15,268 nucleotides of DNA from JAAYCT01 sp964499575 (GCA_964499575.1 CAZCLK010000031.1:1-15268), one strand, 5' to 3'. Shown: positions 5,534-13,290, numbered from the stretch's first letter. The notes: generated by a model not told the origin, from the sequence alone. Translations and numbers: made by a program.

Positions 5534-8500
5534 ATGACGATCCATTTCCTACCGGATCAGGCCAGGACCGAAACGCTGTTTAATGACGGCTGGCGCGTCT
5601 GCGTCCTGTCCGTCGAGGCGTTCGACGCGATCGGGACGGAGCTTCCGGATATTTCTCCCGAAAATCCATTTCCCGCTGACTTGGAGTTCCGGCCGGTCGC
5701 CCTTCCGCACGACTGGCTGATCGAAGACTCCCTGAACCTGGGCCGTTCCGGGGCGGCGCTTTACAGGAAGGATTTCCTGTTCTCGCCCGCAGCCGGCCGA
5801 AGGGAATACCTGCGCTTCGACGGCGTCTACATGGACTCCGAGGTTTACCTGAACGGGACGCCGGTGTGGGAATGGAAGAACGGATATACCGGCTTTTCGA
5901 TCGATATTACCGAAAATCTCCGCGACGGCACAAACACGCTTCTGGTTTCCTGCCGGAACGACGTTCCAAACTCGCGCTGGTATTCGGGCGCGGGAATCTA
6001 TCGAAATGTATGGCGGGTTTCCGTTGACAGGCGGCATATCCTTCCGGACGGCGTTTATATCCACACTTCGGCGGACTTTGACGCGTCGCGGGCCGAAACT
6101 CCTGCGGGCGCAAACACGGCGGACACAAACGCGTCGCGGGTCGAAGTCGAGGTCGAATGCTCGATCCCGGGCGGCGAGATCCGGCACCGGATCGTCGATC
6201 CAAACGGGGCTGAAGTCGCCCGAAGTAGCGGCGGCGCAAGCCAAACGCTTTTCGCGTCGGATCCGGAACGTTGGTCGCCCGAAAATCCGGCGCTTTATAC
6301 CCTGATCACCGAGCTTTGGGCGGACGGGCGGATGACGGATCGGGTCAGTACCCGCTTCGGCTTCCGGGAGACGCGCTTTGATCCGGACGCGGGCTTTTTT
6401 CTGAACGGCCGGCCGATGAAAATCAACGGCGTGTGCCTCCATCACGACCACGGCGCTTTGGGCGCGGCATTTCACGTCGAAGCCGCCCGCCGCCAACTTC
6501 TGAGCATGATCGCGATGGGCGCCAACGCCGTCCGGTGCGCGCACAACCCGATGGCTCCGGAATTTTATGACTTGTGCGATGAACTCGGGCTTCTGGTGAT
6601 GTCCGAGCTGACCGACGTCTGGCGCAAGCCCAAGACAAAGTACGATTACGCGCGGTTTTTCGATGAGTGGATCGAAAAGGACACGGCGAGCTGGATCCGC
6701 CGCGAGCGCAACCACCCGTCGATCATTCTGTGGTCGGTCGGTAACGAGATCTACGACACGTACGAGGGATCGAAAGGGTTGGAGACGCTTCGGCTATTGG
6801 AGTCGCTCGTCCTGCGGCACGACCCGAAGGGAAACGCCCGCGTCACCTTGTGCTCGAACTATATGCCGTGGGAAAACACCCAGAAGTGCGCCGATCACAT
6901 CAAGCTGATCGGTTACAATTACGCGGAAAGATACTATGCGGCGCATCACGCGGCGCACCCGGACTGGATTATTTTCGGGAGCGAGACCGGGTCGCTCGTG
7001 CAGAGCCGGGGCGTGTACCATTTTCCGCTTTCCGCTTCGGTCCTCGCGGATGACGACATGCAGTGCTCGTCACTGGGGAACAGCCGGACGAGCTGGGGTG
7101 CGCGGTCCGCGGATGCCTGTGTCACGGACGACCGGGACGCGCCGTTTTCGCCCGGTCAATTTATCTGGTCGGGCTGGGACTATCTGGGCGAACCGACGCC
7201 GTACAAGAGCAGAAATTCTTTTTTCGGGCTCGTCGACACGGCGGGCTTTCCGAAGGACATTTACTATGTTTTTCAGTCGGCGTGGACCGATCCCCGAAAA
7301 GCGCCGATGCTTCATCTTTTCCCTTACTGGGACTTTAACGACGGCCAGATGATCGACGTGCGCGCCTGCACCAATCTGCCGTCCGTCGAACTATTCGTAA
7401 ACGGGGAGAGCCGGGGAATCCGGCACATCGATCATGATCACGGAGATAAAATCACGGCCGACTGGCGCGTCCCGTACGTCCCCGGGTACATCGAGGCGGT
7501 CGCGTACGATGAGCGCGGACAGGTTGCCGCAAAAACCCGGAGAGAATCCTTCGGAGACGCCGCGGAGATCGCGCTGACCCCGGAACGGCAAGAACTCCGG
7601 GCGGACGGAAGCGATCTTCTTTATATCGAGGTATCCGCCCGGGACGCCGCGGGGCGACCGGTCGAAAACGCCGTCAACCGTGTCGAAGTCCGCGTCGGGG
7701 GCGCCGCGCGCCTGATCGGTCTCGATAACGGAGACAGCGCGGATCGTGACCCTTTGGGCCCGGATCTAAAGAACCGTGACCCGATGGACCCGGATCCAAG
7801 GGGCCGTGGCCCAACGCATTGTGACTCCGCAGGCGACCGGACCGGCAATGGAGCGGGTAAGCGACTCTTTTCGGGCAAACTGATTGCGATTCTGAAGGCG
7901 CGCACGAAACCCGGAGAAATCGTTGTCCGCGTTTCCTCGCCCGGACTTCCGGACGCAACCCTGAGACTTTTCGCGCGGCAGGCAACCGTGCCGGAGGGTA
8001 CGGGAGAGGTCGCCGGGGATCCGGTACCGGAGGGCATGGGCGCTATTTTTGAAGAATCGGTTGATACAGAAACGGTTCGATCCAAAGAGATCCCCGTCCG
8101 CAAGATCGAGCTTCACGCCGAACGACTTCTGCTCGACCGCGACCACCCGACGTCGGAGGTCCGGTATACGCTCCGGCCGAACGGAAGCGTTGATCCGAAG
8201 GTCGTTTGGCGCGTGACCGACGAGCTCGGCATTGAATCGCCAATCGCCGAAATCGAGCCGATTGAGAGCGGAGTGCGCGTCCGCGCGACCGGCGACGGGA
8301 CGTTCGCCCTTCGCGGTGCGACGCGAAACGGCGGAGCGGATATCGAGCGGTACTCTGTTCTGTTTTTCGAGGCGTCGGGGATCGGGAAGCCGAGACCTGA
8401 TCCCTACGGTTATATCACCGGAGGCTTGCGTTCGATTGTCGGCGGAGAAATCGGAAACGGCAACGAACGGGGCTTTTCGAGCGCGCGGGACGGGGTCAGC

Positions 8501-9181
8501 TACGCGGGGTTCGAAGGGCTTGATTTCGGCGCGTACGGGTCGGACGAGATTGCGATCGACGTGTTTTGTCTCGACAGCGATCCGTTCCCGATCGAGATCT
8601 GGGACGGCGAGCCGGAGCATCCCGGCGCGCGACTTCTGACCACCGCGATCTACCATAAACCGTCGATCTGGAACACCTATCAGGCGCAGAGTTTTATCCT
8701 GCCCGAGCGCCTGAGCGGCATAAAGACGCTGTGCTTCCGTTTCTTTCGAAAAGCGCATATCCGCGGCTTCTCCTTCGCCCGAAAATCCCGGGCGTTCAGC
8801 GAAATTCGCGCCGCCGAATGCGACGCGGTCACCGGAGATTCGTTTGATCGTAAAGAAGGCGGAATTTTCGGCATCGGCAACAATGTCTCGATCGATTATC
8901 GGGGGCTGGATTTCGGATCGACCGGTACGACGGGGATCGAGATTTCCGGAAAGACGAGAAATCCGGTCGACACGATACAACTGCGTTTTCAATCGCCCGG
9001 GACCGGCGATCAGGTGATCCGGGTCGCGGACTTCGCCGGAGACCCGGCGGCCGGAAGCATTCGGCGAATCTTCTCTTTTGAACCGGTTTACGGCCTTATG
9101 GATTTGACGCTTGTTTATCTTCCGGGCGCCGACTTTGATCTGGAGTCGTTCCGATTTCTGCGGGGAGGAGATACGCCCTAA
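5534..9181 (+). CDS. glycoside hydrolase family 2 enzyme with C-terminal CBM6-like modules
   Basis: A 1215-residue cytoplasmic exo-glycosidase (no signal peptide). Order: sugar-binding jelly roll (about 1-170), Ig-like sandwich (about 175-280), TIM barrel from RFGFRETRFDPDAGFFLNG (274 on), with acid/base Glu405 in WSVGNEIYDT and nucleophile Glu484 in FGSETGS, then WSGWDYLGEPTPYKS and GLVDTAGFPKD, DUF4982/Ig-like domains, and two CBM6-like jelly rolls marked by FEGLDFG (about 993-999) and YRGLDFG (about 1122-1128). The fold is beta-galactosidase-like. The NxK carboxylate motif of classical GH2 beta-glucuronidases was not identified, but coupling to uxaC argues for a uronide-containing substrate; beta-galacturonidase is another possibility. 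Two insertions come from in-frame tandem duplication (residues 184-207 and 738-767). Its stop overlaps the uxuB stop by 4 bp. Family call firm, substrate open. Confidence 0.9.
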   Translation: MTIHFLPDQARTETLFNDGWRVCVLSVEAFDAIGTELPDISPENPFPADLEFRPVALPHDWLIEDSLNLGRSGAALYRKDFLFSPAAGRREYLRFDGVYMDSEVYLNGTPVWEWKNGYTGFSIDITENLRDGTNTLLVSCRNDVPNSRWYSGAGIYRNVWRVSVDRRHILPDGVYIHTSADFDASRAETPAGANTADTNASRVEVEVECSIPGGEIRHRIVDPNGAEVARSSGGASQTLFASDPERWSPENPALYTLITELWADGRMTDRVSTRFGFRETRFDPDAGFFLNGRPMKINGVCLHHDHGALGAAFHVEAARRQLLSMIAMGANAVRCAHNPMAPEFYDLCDELGLLVMSELTDVWRKPKTKYDYARFFDEWIEKDTASWIRRERNHPSIILWSVGNEIYDTYEGSKGLETLRLLESLVLRHDPKGNARVTLCSNYMPWENTQKCADHIKLIGYNYAERYYAAHHAAHPDWIIFGSETGSLVQSRGVYHFPLSASVLADDDMQCSSLGNSRTSWGARSADACVTDDRDAPFSPGQFIWSGWDYLGEPTPYKSRNSFFGLVDTAGFPKDIYYVFQSAWTDPRKAPMLHLFPYWDFNDGQMIDVRACTNLPSVELFVNGESRGIRHIDHDHGDKITADWRVPYVPGYIEAVAYDERGQVAAKTRRESFGDAAEIALTPERQELRADGSDLLYIEVSARDAAGRPVENAVNRVEVRVGGAARLIGLDNGDSADRDPLGPDLKNRDPMDPDPRGRGPTHCDSAGDRTGNGAGKRLFSGKLIAILKARTKPGEIVVRVSSPGLPDATLRLFARQATVPEGTGEVAGDPVPEGMGAIFEESVDTETVRSKEIPVRKIELHAERLLLDRDHPTSEVRYTLRPNGSVDPKVVWRVTDELGIESPIAEIEPIESGVRVRATGDGTFALRGATRNGGADIERYSVLFFEASGIGKPRPDPYGYITGGLRSIVGGEIGNGNERGFSSARDGVSYAGFEGLDFGAYGSDEIAIDVFCLDSDPFPIEIWDGEPEHPGARLLTTAIYHKPSIWNTYQAQSFILPERLSGIKTLCFRFFRKAHIRGFSFARKSRAFSEIRAAECDAVTGDSFDRKEGGIFGIGNNVSIDYRGLDFGSTGTTGIEISGKTRNPVDTIQLRFQSPGTGDQVIRVADFAGDPAAGSIRRIFSFEPVYGLMDLTLVYLPGADFDLESFRFLRGGDTP
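6081..6145. repeat. in-frame direct repeat inside the GH2 gene (48-bp offset)
   Basis: ACGCGTCGCGGGCCGAA (6081-6097) recurs as ACGCGTCGCGGGTCGAA at 6129-6145, one difference in 17. The 48-bp offset is 16 codons, so the reading frame is kept. It encodes an Ala/Thr/Asn-rich insert around residues 184-200, at the start of the second (Ig-like) domain. Confidence 0.6.
7745..7834. repeat. 30-bp in-frame tandem repeats inside the GH2 gene
   Basis: Units at 7745-7774 and 7775-7804 are clear, and a third, degenerate unit follows. They encode RDPLGPDLKN, RDPMDPDPRG and RGPTHCDSAG (residues 738-767). They sit between LDNGD and RLFSGK, which in related GH2 proteins are separated by only a short loop, so this is a loop expansion of roughly 30 residues rich in Asp, Pro, Gly and Arg. 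Confidence 0.75.
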
Positions 9182-10800
9182 CGCGCTACGAGATAATGCC
9201 GGAGCGTATCCCGCACCGCGCCCTCACCGGCGAGCATATGAAGAAACATTTCCTCAACTTTCGGAGCCAGTCCGCACTCGTATAGATCCATACCGAAAAG
9301 CGCCGCGTCCGAGAGGATCGGCGCGAGTTTTCCCGCCGCGCTTTCCGGTGCTCCCAGGCAAATGCCGTCGAGTTTTTCGAGCAGGATATCCAAAAGCGGA
9401 TCCGAACTCAGGGGCATCGGCTTTCCCGAATCGTCGATCGCCAGAAGGTAACGGAGCCATCCGGCGATCGCCAGCGGAATCCCCAGGAGAGACTCCGCGC
9501 GAAGGCTTTCGGAGCGCGCGTACGCCTTGATTGTCTCACCGAAACGGATCGGAATTTTCTGGCTGGTGTCGGTCGCGATCCGCTGGGGCGCGTCCGGGAT
9601 GAACGGGTTGGGTAGACGCTCCTCAATAACCTCTAGAAGAAAAGCCTCCGGATTGAGGATCCCCGGGTCGGTGACGACCGGAAGCCCTTCCGTATAACCG
9701 ATCCGCGTAACGAGATTCAGAAGAAGAGGGTCTTTCATCTCGTCGGAGATCCGTTCGTAGCCCAAAAGACACCCGAACACCGCAAGTGCGGTATGCAGAG
9801 GATTCAAACACGTGCAGACTTTCATGCGCTCGGCCCGGCCGACCGTATCACGGTCGGTAAAAAGAACGCCGGCCGCCTGAAGCGGAGGGCGACCGTTCGG
9901 GAAAAGATCTTCCAGAACCAGATACTCCGGGATCTCCGCGTTGACGAAGGGGGCGATGTAGGTGCCTTTTTCGGTGACGACCGGGTCCATATCGCGAATT
10001 CCGAGCGCGCTCAACTGCTCAAAAATCAATTCCGACGGTCGCGGCGTGATCTTGTCGATCATACTCCAGGGAAAAGCGACGCGCGAAGTGTCCGACAGAT
10101 AATCGAGAAAGCCGGGTTCCGCGTGATTGTTTTCAACCCAGGCGGTCGCGATTTCCAGAACGCTTCCTCTGAGGACGTCCCCGTTTCGACTGCAATTGTC
10201 CATGCTGACAACGGAGACCGGTGCGCCGGAGGTGCGGTATCGCGCAAGAAGCAGAGCGCAGACGATGCTCATCGTATGCTTCGGACCGGAAGGTCCGGTC
10301 CGCATGTCGGCCTCGACGACCGGCAGCAACGCGCCGCTTTTCGCGCGCAACGCGTACCCCTTCTCGGTAATCGTCAGGCTGAGGATCTGAAGGGAAGGGC
10401 AAACGGCGATCTCCCGAAGCCGGGAAAAACCCTCCGGTCTCCTTTCGTCGACCGGGACGGCTTCGGTGATACTGCCGAGGACTCTAAATTTCGTCGCCCC
10501 GTTCGAAGCCATGGCCGCGGTGACGGACAACCGGTCAAAAGGCGCGTACACGCGGTCGATGATCTCCGCGTCGAAGGTTTCCGCGACGATGATCCCCTTG
10601 TCCGCAAGGCCCTTTTCGAGCAGAGAATCCTGAAGGCGCGCGATATAAGCGCGAAAAATATTCCCGGCTCCGAAGTGAAGCCAGACCGGCTCGCGGGCCG
10701 TCCGTTCAAGGACGGAAGTCCGGTCGTACCCGGGAAGGGTCACACCGGTTCGGGCCCACTCGTTTGTTTTTATAATCGAGGCGGCATTCAGCGAAAGCAT
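9178..10800 (-). CDS. uxuB: fructuronate reductase (mannonate oxidoreductase), long-chain mannitol dehydrogenase family
   Basis: A 540-residue NAD-dependent polyol dehydrogenase that reduces D-fructuronate to D-mannonate. The nucleotide-binding site is LHFGAGNIFRAYI (41-53). Other family blocks are SLTITEKGYALRAKSG (141-156), SMDNCSRNGDVLRG (199-212), FPWSMIDKITPRP (243-255), and the catalytic-region MKVCTCLNPLHTALAVFGCLLGY (326-348) with Lys327, Asn333 and His336. The length is typical. The start ATG at 10798-10800 follows GGAGG with a 6-base spacer. UxaB (tagaturonate reductase) belongs to the same superfamily; the neighbouring mannonate dehydratase favours UxuB. It lies 155 bp downstream of uxuA across a strong RNA-hairpin region and converges on GH2, overlapping it by 4 bp with no room for a terminator. 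Confidence 0.92.
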   Translation of the reverse strand: MLSLNAASIIKTNEWARTGVTLPGYDRTSVLERTAREPVWLHFGAGNIFRAYIARLQDSLLEKGLADKGIIVAETFDAEIIDRVYAPFDRLSVTAAMASNGATKFRVLGSITEAVPVDERRPEGFSRLREIAVCPSLQILSLTITEKGYALRAKSGALLPVVEADMRTGPSGPKHTMSIVCALLLARYRTSGAPVSVVSMDNCSRNGDVLRGSVLEIATAWVENNHAEPGFLDYLSDTSRVAFPWSMIDKITPRPSELIFEQLSALGIRDMDPVVTEKGTYIAPFVNAEIPEYLVLEDLFPNGRPPLQAAGVLFTDRDTVGRAERMKVCTCLNPLHTALAVFGCLLGYERISDEMKDPLLLNLVTRIGYTEGLPVVTDPGILNPEAFLLEVIEERLPNPFIPDAPQRIATDTSQKIPIRFGETIKAYARSESLRAESLLGIPLAIAGWLRYLLAIDDSGKPMPLSSDPLLDILLEKLDGICLGAPESAAGKLAPILSDAALFGMDLYECGLAPKVEEMFLHMLAGEGAVRDTLRHYLVAR

Positions 10801-10834
10801 AGCATTCCTCCATAATATCCGACTGACCTAATTA

Positions 10835-10945
10835 TCCTCTGTCGCGGGCAAGTCAGCAATAGGGCCGACCACCCGGGGGAATAGTCGGGTAGTCGGCCTA
10901 TTGCCAGAGGGAGAAGTGTGCCGGAAAAAGAAGTGCGACAGAGGA
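10835..10945 (-). promoter_or_regulatory. nested inverted repeat between uxuA and uxuB (intercistronic RNA structure)
   Basis: An outer perfect 11-bp inverted repeat, TCCTCTGTCGC (10835-10845) and GCGACAGAGGA (10935-10945), encloses an inner hairpin with arms 10857-10875 (19 nt) and 10886-10903 (18 nt) around a 10-nt loop. The inner stem has one bulged base and one non-Watson-Crick position. That position is U-G in the minus-strand transcript but C-A in the opposite one, so the fold is better on the uxuA-uxuB mRNA. There is no U-run after the hairpin, so it is not a standard terminator; an mRNA processing or stability element, or a relic of a small inverted-repeat element, are the options. 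Confidence 0.7.
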
Positions 10946-10955
10946 GGAAAAGCTT

Positions 10956-12026
10956 CTAACTCATCTTCTTTATGGCTTCCCATAGTCCCTGAAGGTAATT
11001 GGATCCGAGCGCGCGATCGAAAAGGCCGTAGCCCGGCCGACCGGTTTCGTCCCAGATCATCCGTCCGTGATCCGGTCGGATGTAGCCGTCAAAGCCGGAT
11101 TCATACAAGGCCTTGACGATTTCAAACATATCCAAGTCGCCGCATTCCGTGAGATGTGCCGTCTCGTGGAAATCCGTCGGACTTGTGTGCTTGACATTGC
11201 GTAAATGCGCGAACGGAATGCGTCCGGCTGAAGAAAATTCGCGGATCATCGCCGGCAGATCGTTTGCGCTGTCGGCGCCGAGACTTCCCGTGCAGAAAGC
11301 GATTCCGTTCCGCTTGCTCGGATTGAGCGCCAGATATCTGCGGATGGTCGTTGCGCTGTTGACGATCTTCGGCAGTCCGAAAACAGGCCACGGCGGATCG
11401 TCGGAGTGTACGGCGAAATCGATATCATATTGCTCGGCGAAAGGCATGACCGCATTCAGAAAATAAGCGATGTTTTCGAAATACTCGTCAACCGATATTT
11501 TCTGATAGAACTCGATATCCCGGGCCATCGCGGGGAAGCGTTCCGGCTCCCACCCGGGAAGGGAAAAACTGTTGGCCCCGGAGATCATGGAGTTCGCCAT
11601 CGCGATCGGGTCCATGCCCGATATCTTCGCGTGACAATACGACATAGCCGTACTGCCGTCCGCAAGCGGCTCCGCGAGGTTGGTGCGAATCCAGTCCATC
11701 ACCGGCATGAAATTATAACAGATGCACTTAATCCCGGCATCGCGAAGATTCTTCATTGTGTCAATGTAGTTGGAAATGTATTCGTCGCGGGAAGGCAGAC
11801 CCTTTTTGATGTCTTCGTGAATATTGACGCTTTCGATGACCTCCATCTCAAGACCCGCCGAAATGACCTGCCGGCGGATGTCCAGAATCCGGTCCAGCGG
11901 CCAGACATCTCCGACCGGGATGTCCGATAGGGACGTTGCGACTCCGGTCATCCCGGGGATTTGCTTGATCTGACTGAGTTTTACGCTGTCGTCGCCGTTC
12001 GGGAACCAACGGAAAATCATCTTCAT
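10956..12026 (-). CDS. uxuA: mannonate dehydratase
   Basis: A 356-residue TIM-barrel metalloenzyme converting D-mannonate to 2-keto-3-deoxygluconate. Family blocks visible are FRWFPNGDDSV (5-15), VIESVNIHEDIKKGLPSRDEYI (63-84), CYNFMPVMDWIRTNL (103-117), and the metal-site residues in FAVHSDDPPWPVFGLPKIV (204-222; His207), GIAFCTGSLG (241-250; Cys245), HLRNVKHTSPTDFHETAHL (274-292; His280 or His287) and YIRPDHGRMIWDE (315-327; Asp319). Length is right for the shorter bacterial form. The start ATG at 12024-12026 has GAGG 10 bases upstream; a second ATG two codons later is also possible. Its own promoter overlaps a palindromic operator candidate, and uxuB follows on the same strand. Confidence 0.95.
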   Translation of the reverse strand: MKMIFRWFPNGDDSVKLSQIKQIPGMTGVATSLSDIPVGDVWPLDRILDIRRQVISAGLEMEVIESVNIHEDIKKGLPSRDEYISNYIDTMKNLRDAGIKCICYNFMPVMDWIRTNLAEPLADGSTAMSYCHAKISGMDPIAMANSMISGANSFSLPGWEPERFPAMARDIEFYQKISVDEYFENIAYFLNAVMPFAEQYDIDFAVHSDDPPWPVFGLPKIVNSATTIRRYLALNPSKRNGIAFCTGSLGADSANDLPAMIREFSSAGRIPFAHLRNVKHTSPTDFHETAHLTECGDLDMFEIVKALYESGFDGYIRPDHGRMIWDETGRPGYGLFDRALGSNYLQGLWEAIKKMS

Positions 12027-12068
12027 AATTTATCAGCCTCGTGAGTGGCAGTATTTCGTTTGATAAAA

Positions 12069-12088
12069 CTAGTATACTAGACAACTAG
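12069..12088. promoter_or_regulatory. candidate repressor operator over the uxuA -10 box
   Basis: CTAGTATACTAG (12069-12080) is a perfect 12-bp palindrome, and a third CTAG follows at 12085-12088, giving three CTAG half-sites with an 8-bp period. The rare tetramer CTAG makes this distinctive. It covers the uxuA -10 box, a classic repressor position. The core TAGTATACTA fits the TnGTATACnA form of FadR-subfamily GntR operators. Confidence 0.6.
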
Positions 12089-12099
12089 AATAGCGTCAA
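12071..12099 (-). promoter_or_regulatory. promoter of uxuA-uxuB
   Basis: On the minus strand -35 TTGACG (12094-12099) is 17 bp from -10 TATACT (12071-12076). This is one of the best sigma-A promoters in the window. The leader would be about 40 nt. Confidence 0.75.
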
Positions 12100-12124
12100 G
12101 GATGTGATTCAGTTCTTTTAAAAA

Positions 12125-12147
12125 CCGGGAAGCGCTTAATTTTCCGG
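12125..12147 (-). terminator. weak terminator after the small membrane protein gene
   Basis: On the minus strand CCGGAA pairs with TTCCCGG (one bulged C) around a 10-base loop, followed by TTTTT. It overlaps the stop codon of the small membrane protein gene. The stem is short, so this is tentative. Confidence 0.35.
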
Positions 12148-12498
12148 ATGTTTCAGCCGGCTCAGATGTAACCGGTTGAGGATCAGAGGGATCAGTGCGG
12201 TAAACCCGAGCGTATAAAGCGCCTGCCACGCAGACTGAATGAGTATGTACAAATCGTCATAAGGCGGGGACATCGACTTCATCGGAAGATAATTTGCCGC
12301 AAAGCGCGCGACCGCGTAACATACGACGCCGATTACAATGATCTTCGTGCTTTTTGTCAGGATGTCTTTCGGGATGGTCTTCGCCTCTTCGTTTTTGTCG
12401 AGGCGTTTCAGGGCGACCCTCAGGCCGATGAAGATCAATACCGCGGCGGCAGCGGTTGCGGTGAATCGAATGATATATAAGGCCGTTTCGGGGTTCAT
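12136..12498 (-). CDS. small integral membrane protein, unknown function
   Basis: A 120-residue protein that I do not recognise. It has about three membrane segments: residues 5-26, 50-70 and 84-108. Between the first two is a charged loop (RLDKNEEAKTIPKDILTKSTK), and the tail (HLSRLKHPEN) is basic, suggesting a cytoplasmic C-terminus. The ATG at 12496-12498 overlaps the TGA of the upstream DUF624 gene as ATGA, and GGAGG lies 7 bases before it, so the pair is co-transcribed and translationally coupled. A shared membrane complex is a reasonable guess, but nothing in the sequence states the function. Confidence 0.75.
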   Translation of the reverse strand: MNPETALYIIRFTATAAAAVLIFIGLRVALKRLDKNEEAKTIPKDILTKSTKIIVIGVVCYAVARFAANYLPMKSMSPPYDDLYILIQSAWQALYTLGFTALIPLILNRLHLSRLKHPEN

Positions 12499-13181
12499 GC
12501 ATCCGCCTCCGTATCTTCGTCCGGTTCGGGTCCGTCTTCATCCGCTGAGGCGGAGACACTATTACCTCCGGCTGCCCGGATTACTTCGTCGAAATCCTTT
12601 TCGATCCACTTCGAGCACAGGTACGCACAGGTTACCGGCACGAGAAGGACGGACGGAAGAAACACGATCATCAGCGCGCCGCTTATGATCGAAAGCAGAA
12701 GCATCCCCACGGCGTGGATCGGGTGAGAGGCGCAGAAAAAGAAACTGTGCTTAAATGTGTTTCGGATCGTATTCGAAAACCTCGACAAGTAGGCGAAAAC
12801 AAACGGGAGCGTGAATACGATCGGCAGGATCAACGCATATGCGATCTGCTCGTACAGCGCGGGCAACTTTACACTGCCGATCCCGTTTCGCGCGGCGTAG
12901 ATGTCGAACGCGATAAAGGCGCCGTAGACCAGGTAAATCAGAGTGATCAGGATGCCCTGACGGAGATTCTGTTTCAAAGACCGCATAAAATCCTGGCGGG
13001 GCGTCTGGGAGTCATGACAGAAACGCCGCGACGTCGCGTGATAGAGCGCGGCGGTCGACGCGCCGATCGTGACGACCGGCAGTGCGAAAAGAACCCAAAG
13101 CAGGCTGAGGATGATCAGATCGCCGAGCTTATCGCCCAGCGCGTAGAGTTTGCTGTGGGTCAACTTGTCATAGACGGACAT
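12495..13181 (-). CDS. DUF624 / YesL-family membrane protein
   Basis: A 228-residue multi-span membrane protein. The N-terminal block LGDLIILSLLWVLFALPVVTIGASTAALYHATSRR (20-54) is the DUF624 signature, followed by further hydrophobic segments around 75-95, 108-133, 150-170 and 175-190. The tail after about 195 is acidic and low in complexity (EDGPEPDEDTEADA). DUF624 proteins such as Bacillus YesL are commonly encoded beside sugar ABC transporters and polysaccharide-use genes in Bacillota; their biochemical role is unknown. The ATG at 13179-13181 follows AAAGGAG with a 7-base spacer. It is the first gene of a two-gene unit with its own strong promoter, divergent from the esterase gene, which fits control by the same carbohydrate signal. 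Confidence 0.85.
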   Translation of the reverse strand: MSVYDKLTHSKLYALGDKLGDLIILSLLWVLFALPVVTIGASTAALYHATSRRFCHDSQTPRQDFMRSLKQNLRQGILITLIYLVYGAFIAFDIYAARNGIGSVKLPALYEQIAYALILPIVFTLPFVFAYLSRFSNTIRNTFKHSFFFCASHPIHAVGMLLLSIISGALMIVFLPSVLLVPVTCAYLCSKWIEKDFDEVIRAAGGNSVSASADEDGPEPDEDTEADA

Positions 13182-13224
13182 CTTTTCGCTCCTTTAAAAA
13201 TTCGGGAAAGTCATTTACCGGCTC

Positions 13225-13253
13225 AGTATAGACTGTCGTTTATCCGGAGTCAA
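13225..13253 (-). promoter_or_regulatory. promoter of the DUF624 gene pair
   Basis: On the minus strand -35 TTGACT (13248-13253) is exactly 17 bp from -10 TATACT (13225-13230). The start codon is about 40 bp beyond the expected transcription start. Confidence 0.75.
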
Positions 13254-13290
13254 CTTGACGGATGATTTGGGAAAAGCGGGGTGCCGACTG

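Noticed and set aside
4088..5545. Long open frame (485 codons) antisense to uxaC
   Set aside because: It is a shadow of the GC-rich codon use of uxaC, whose full-length family match is clear; the antisense protein has no recognisable domain or ribosome binding site.
7766..8992. Long open frames antisense to the GH2 gene here and at 5549-6715
   Set aside because: They mirror the GH2 coding strand, are rich in Arg and Pro as typical of shadow frames, and show no family features.
9793..10815. 340-codon plus-strand open frame over uxuB
   Set aside because: Antisense shadow of uxuB; the minus-strand product has all the family motifs.
12126..12140. Catabolite-repression (cre) site, AAGCGCTT core near the uxuA promoter
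   Set aside because: Only the central palindrome fits; the flanks do not match the consensus, and the same bases may form a terminator stem.
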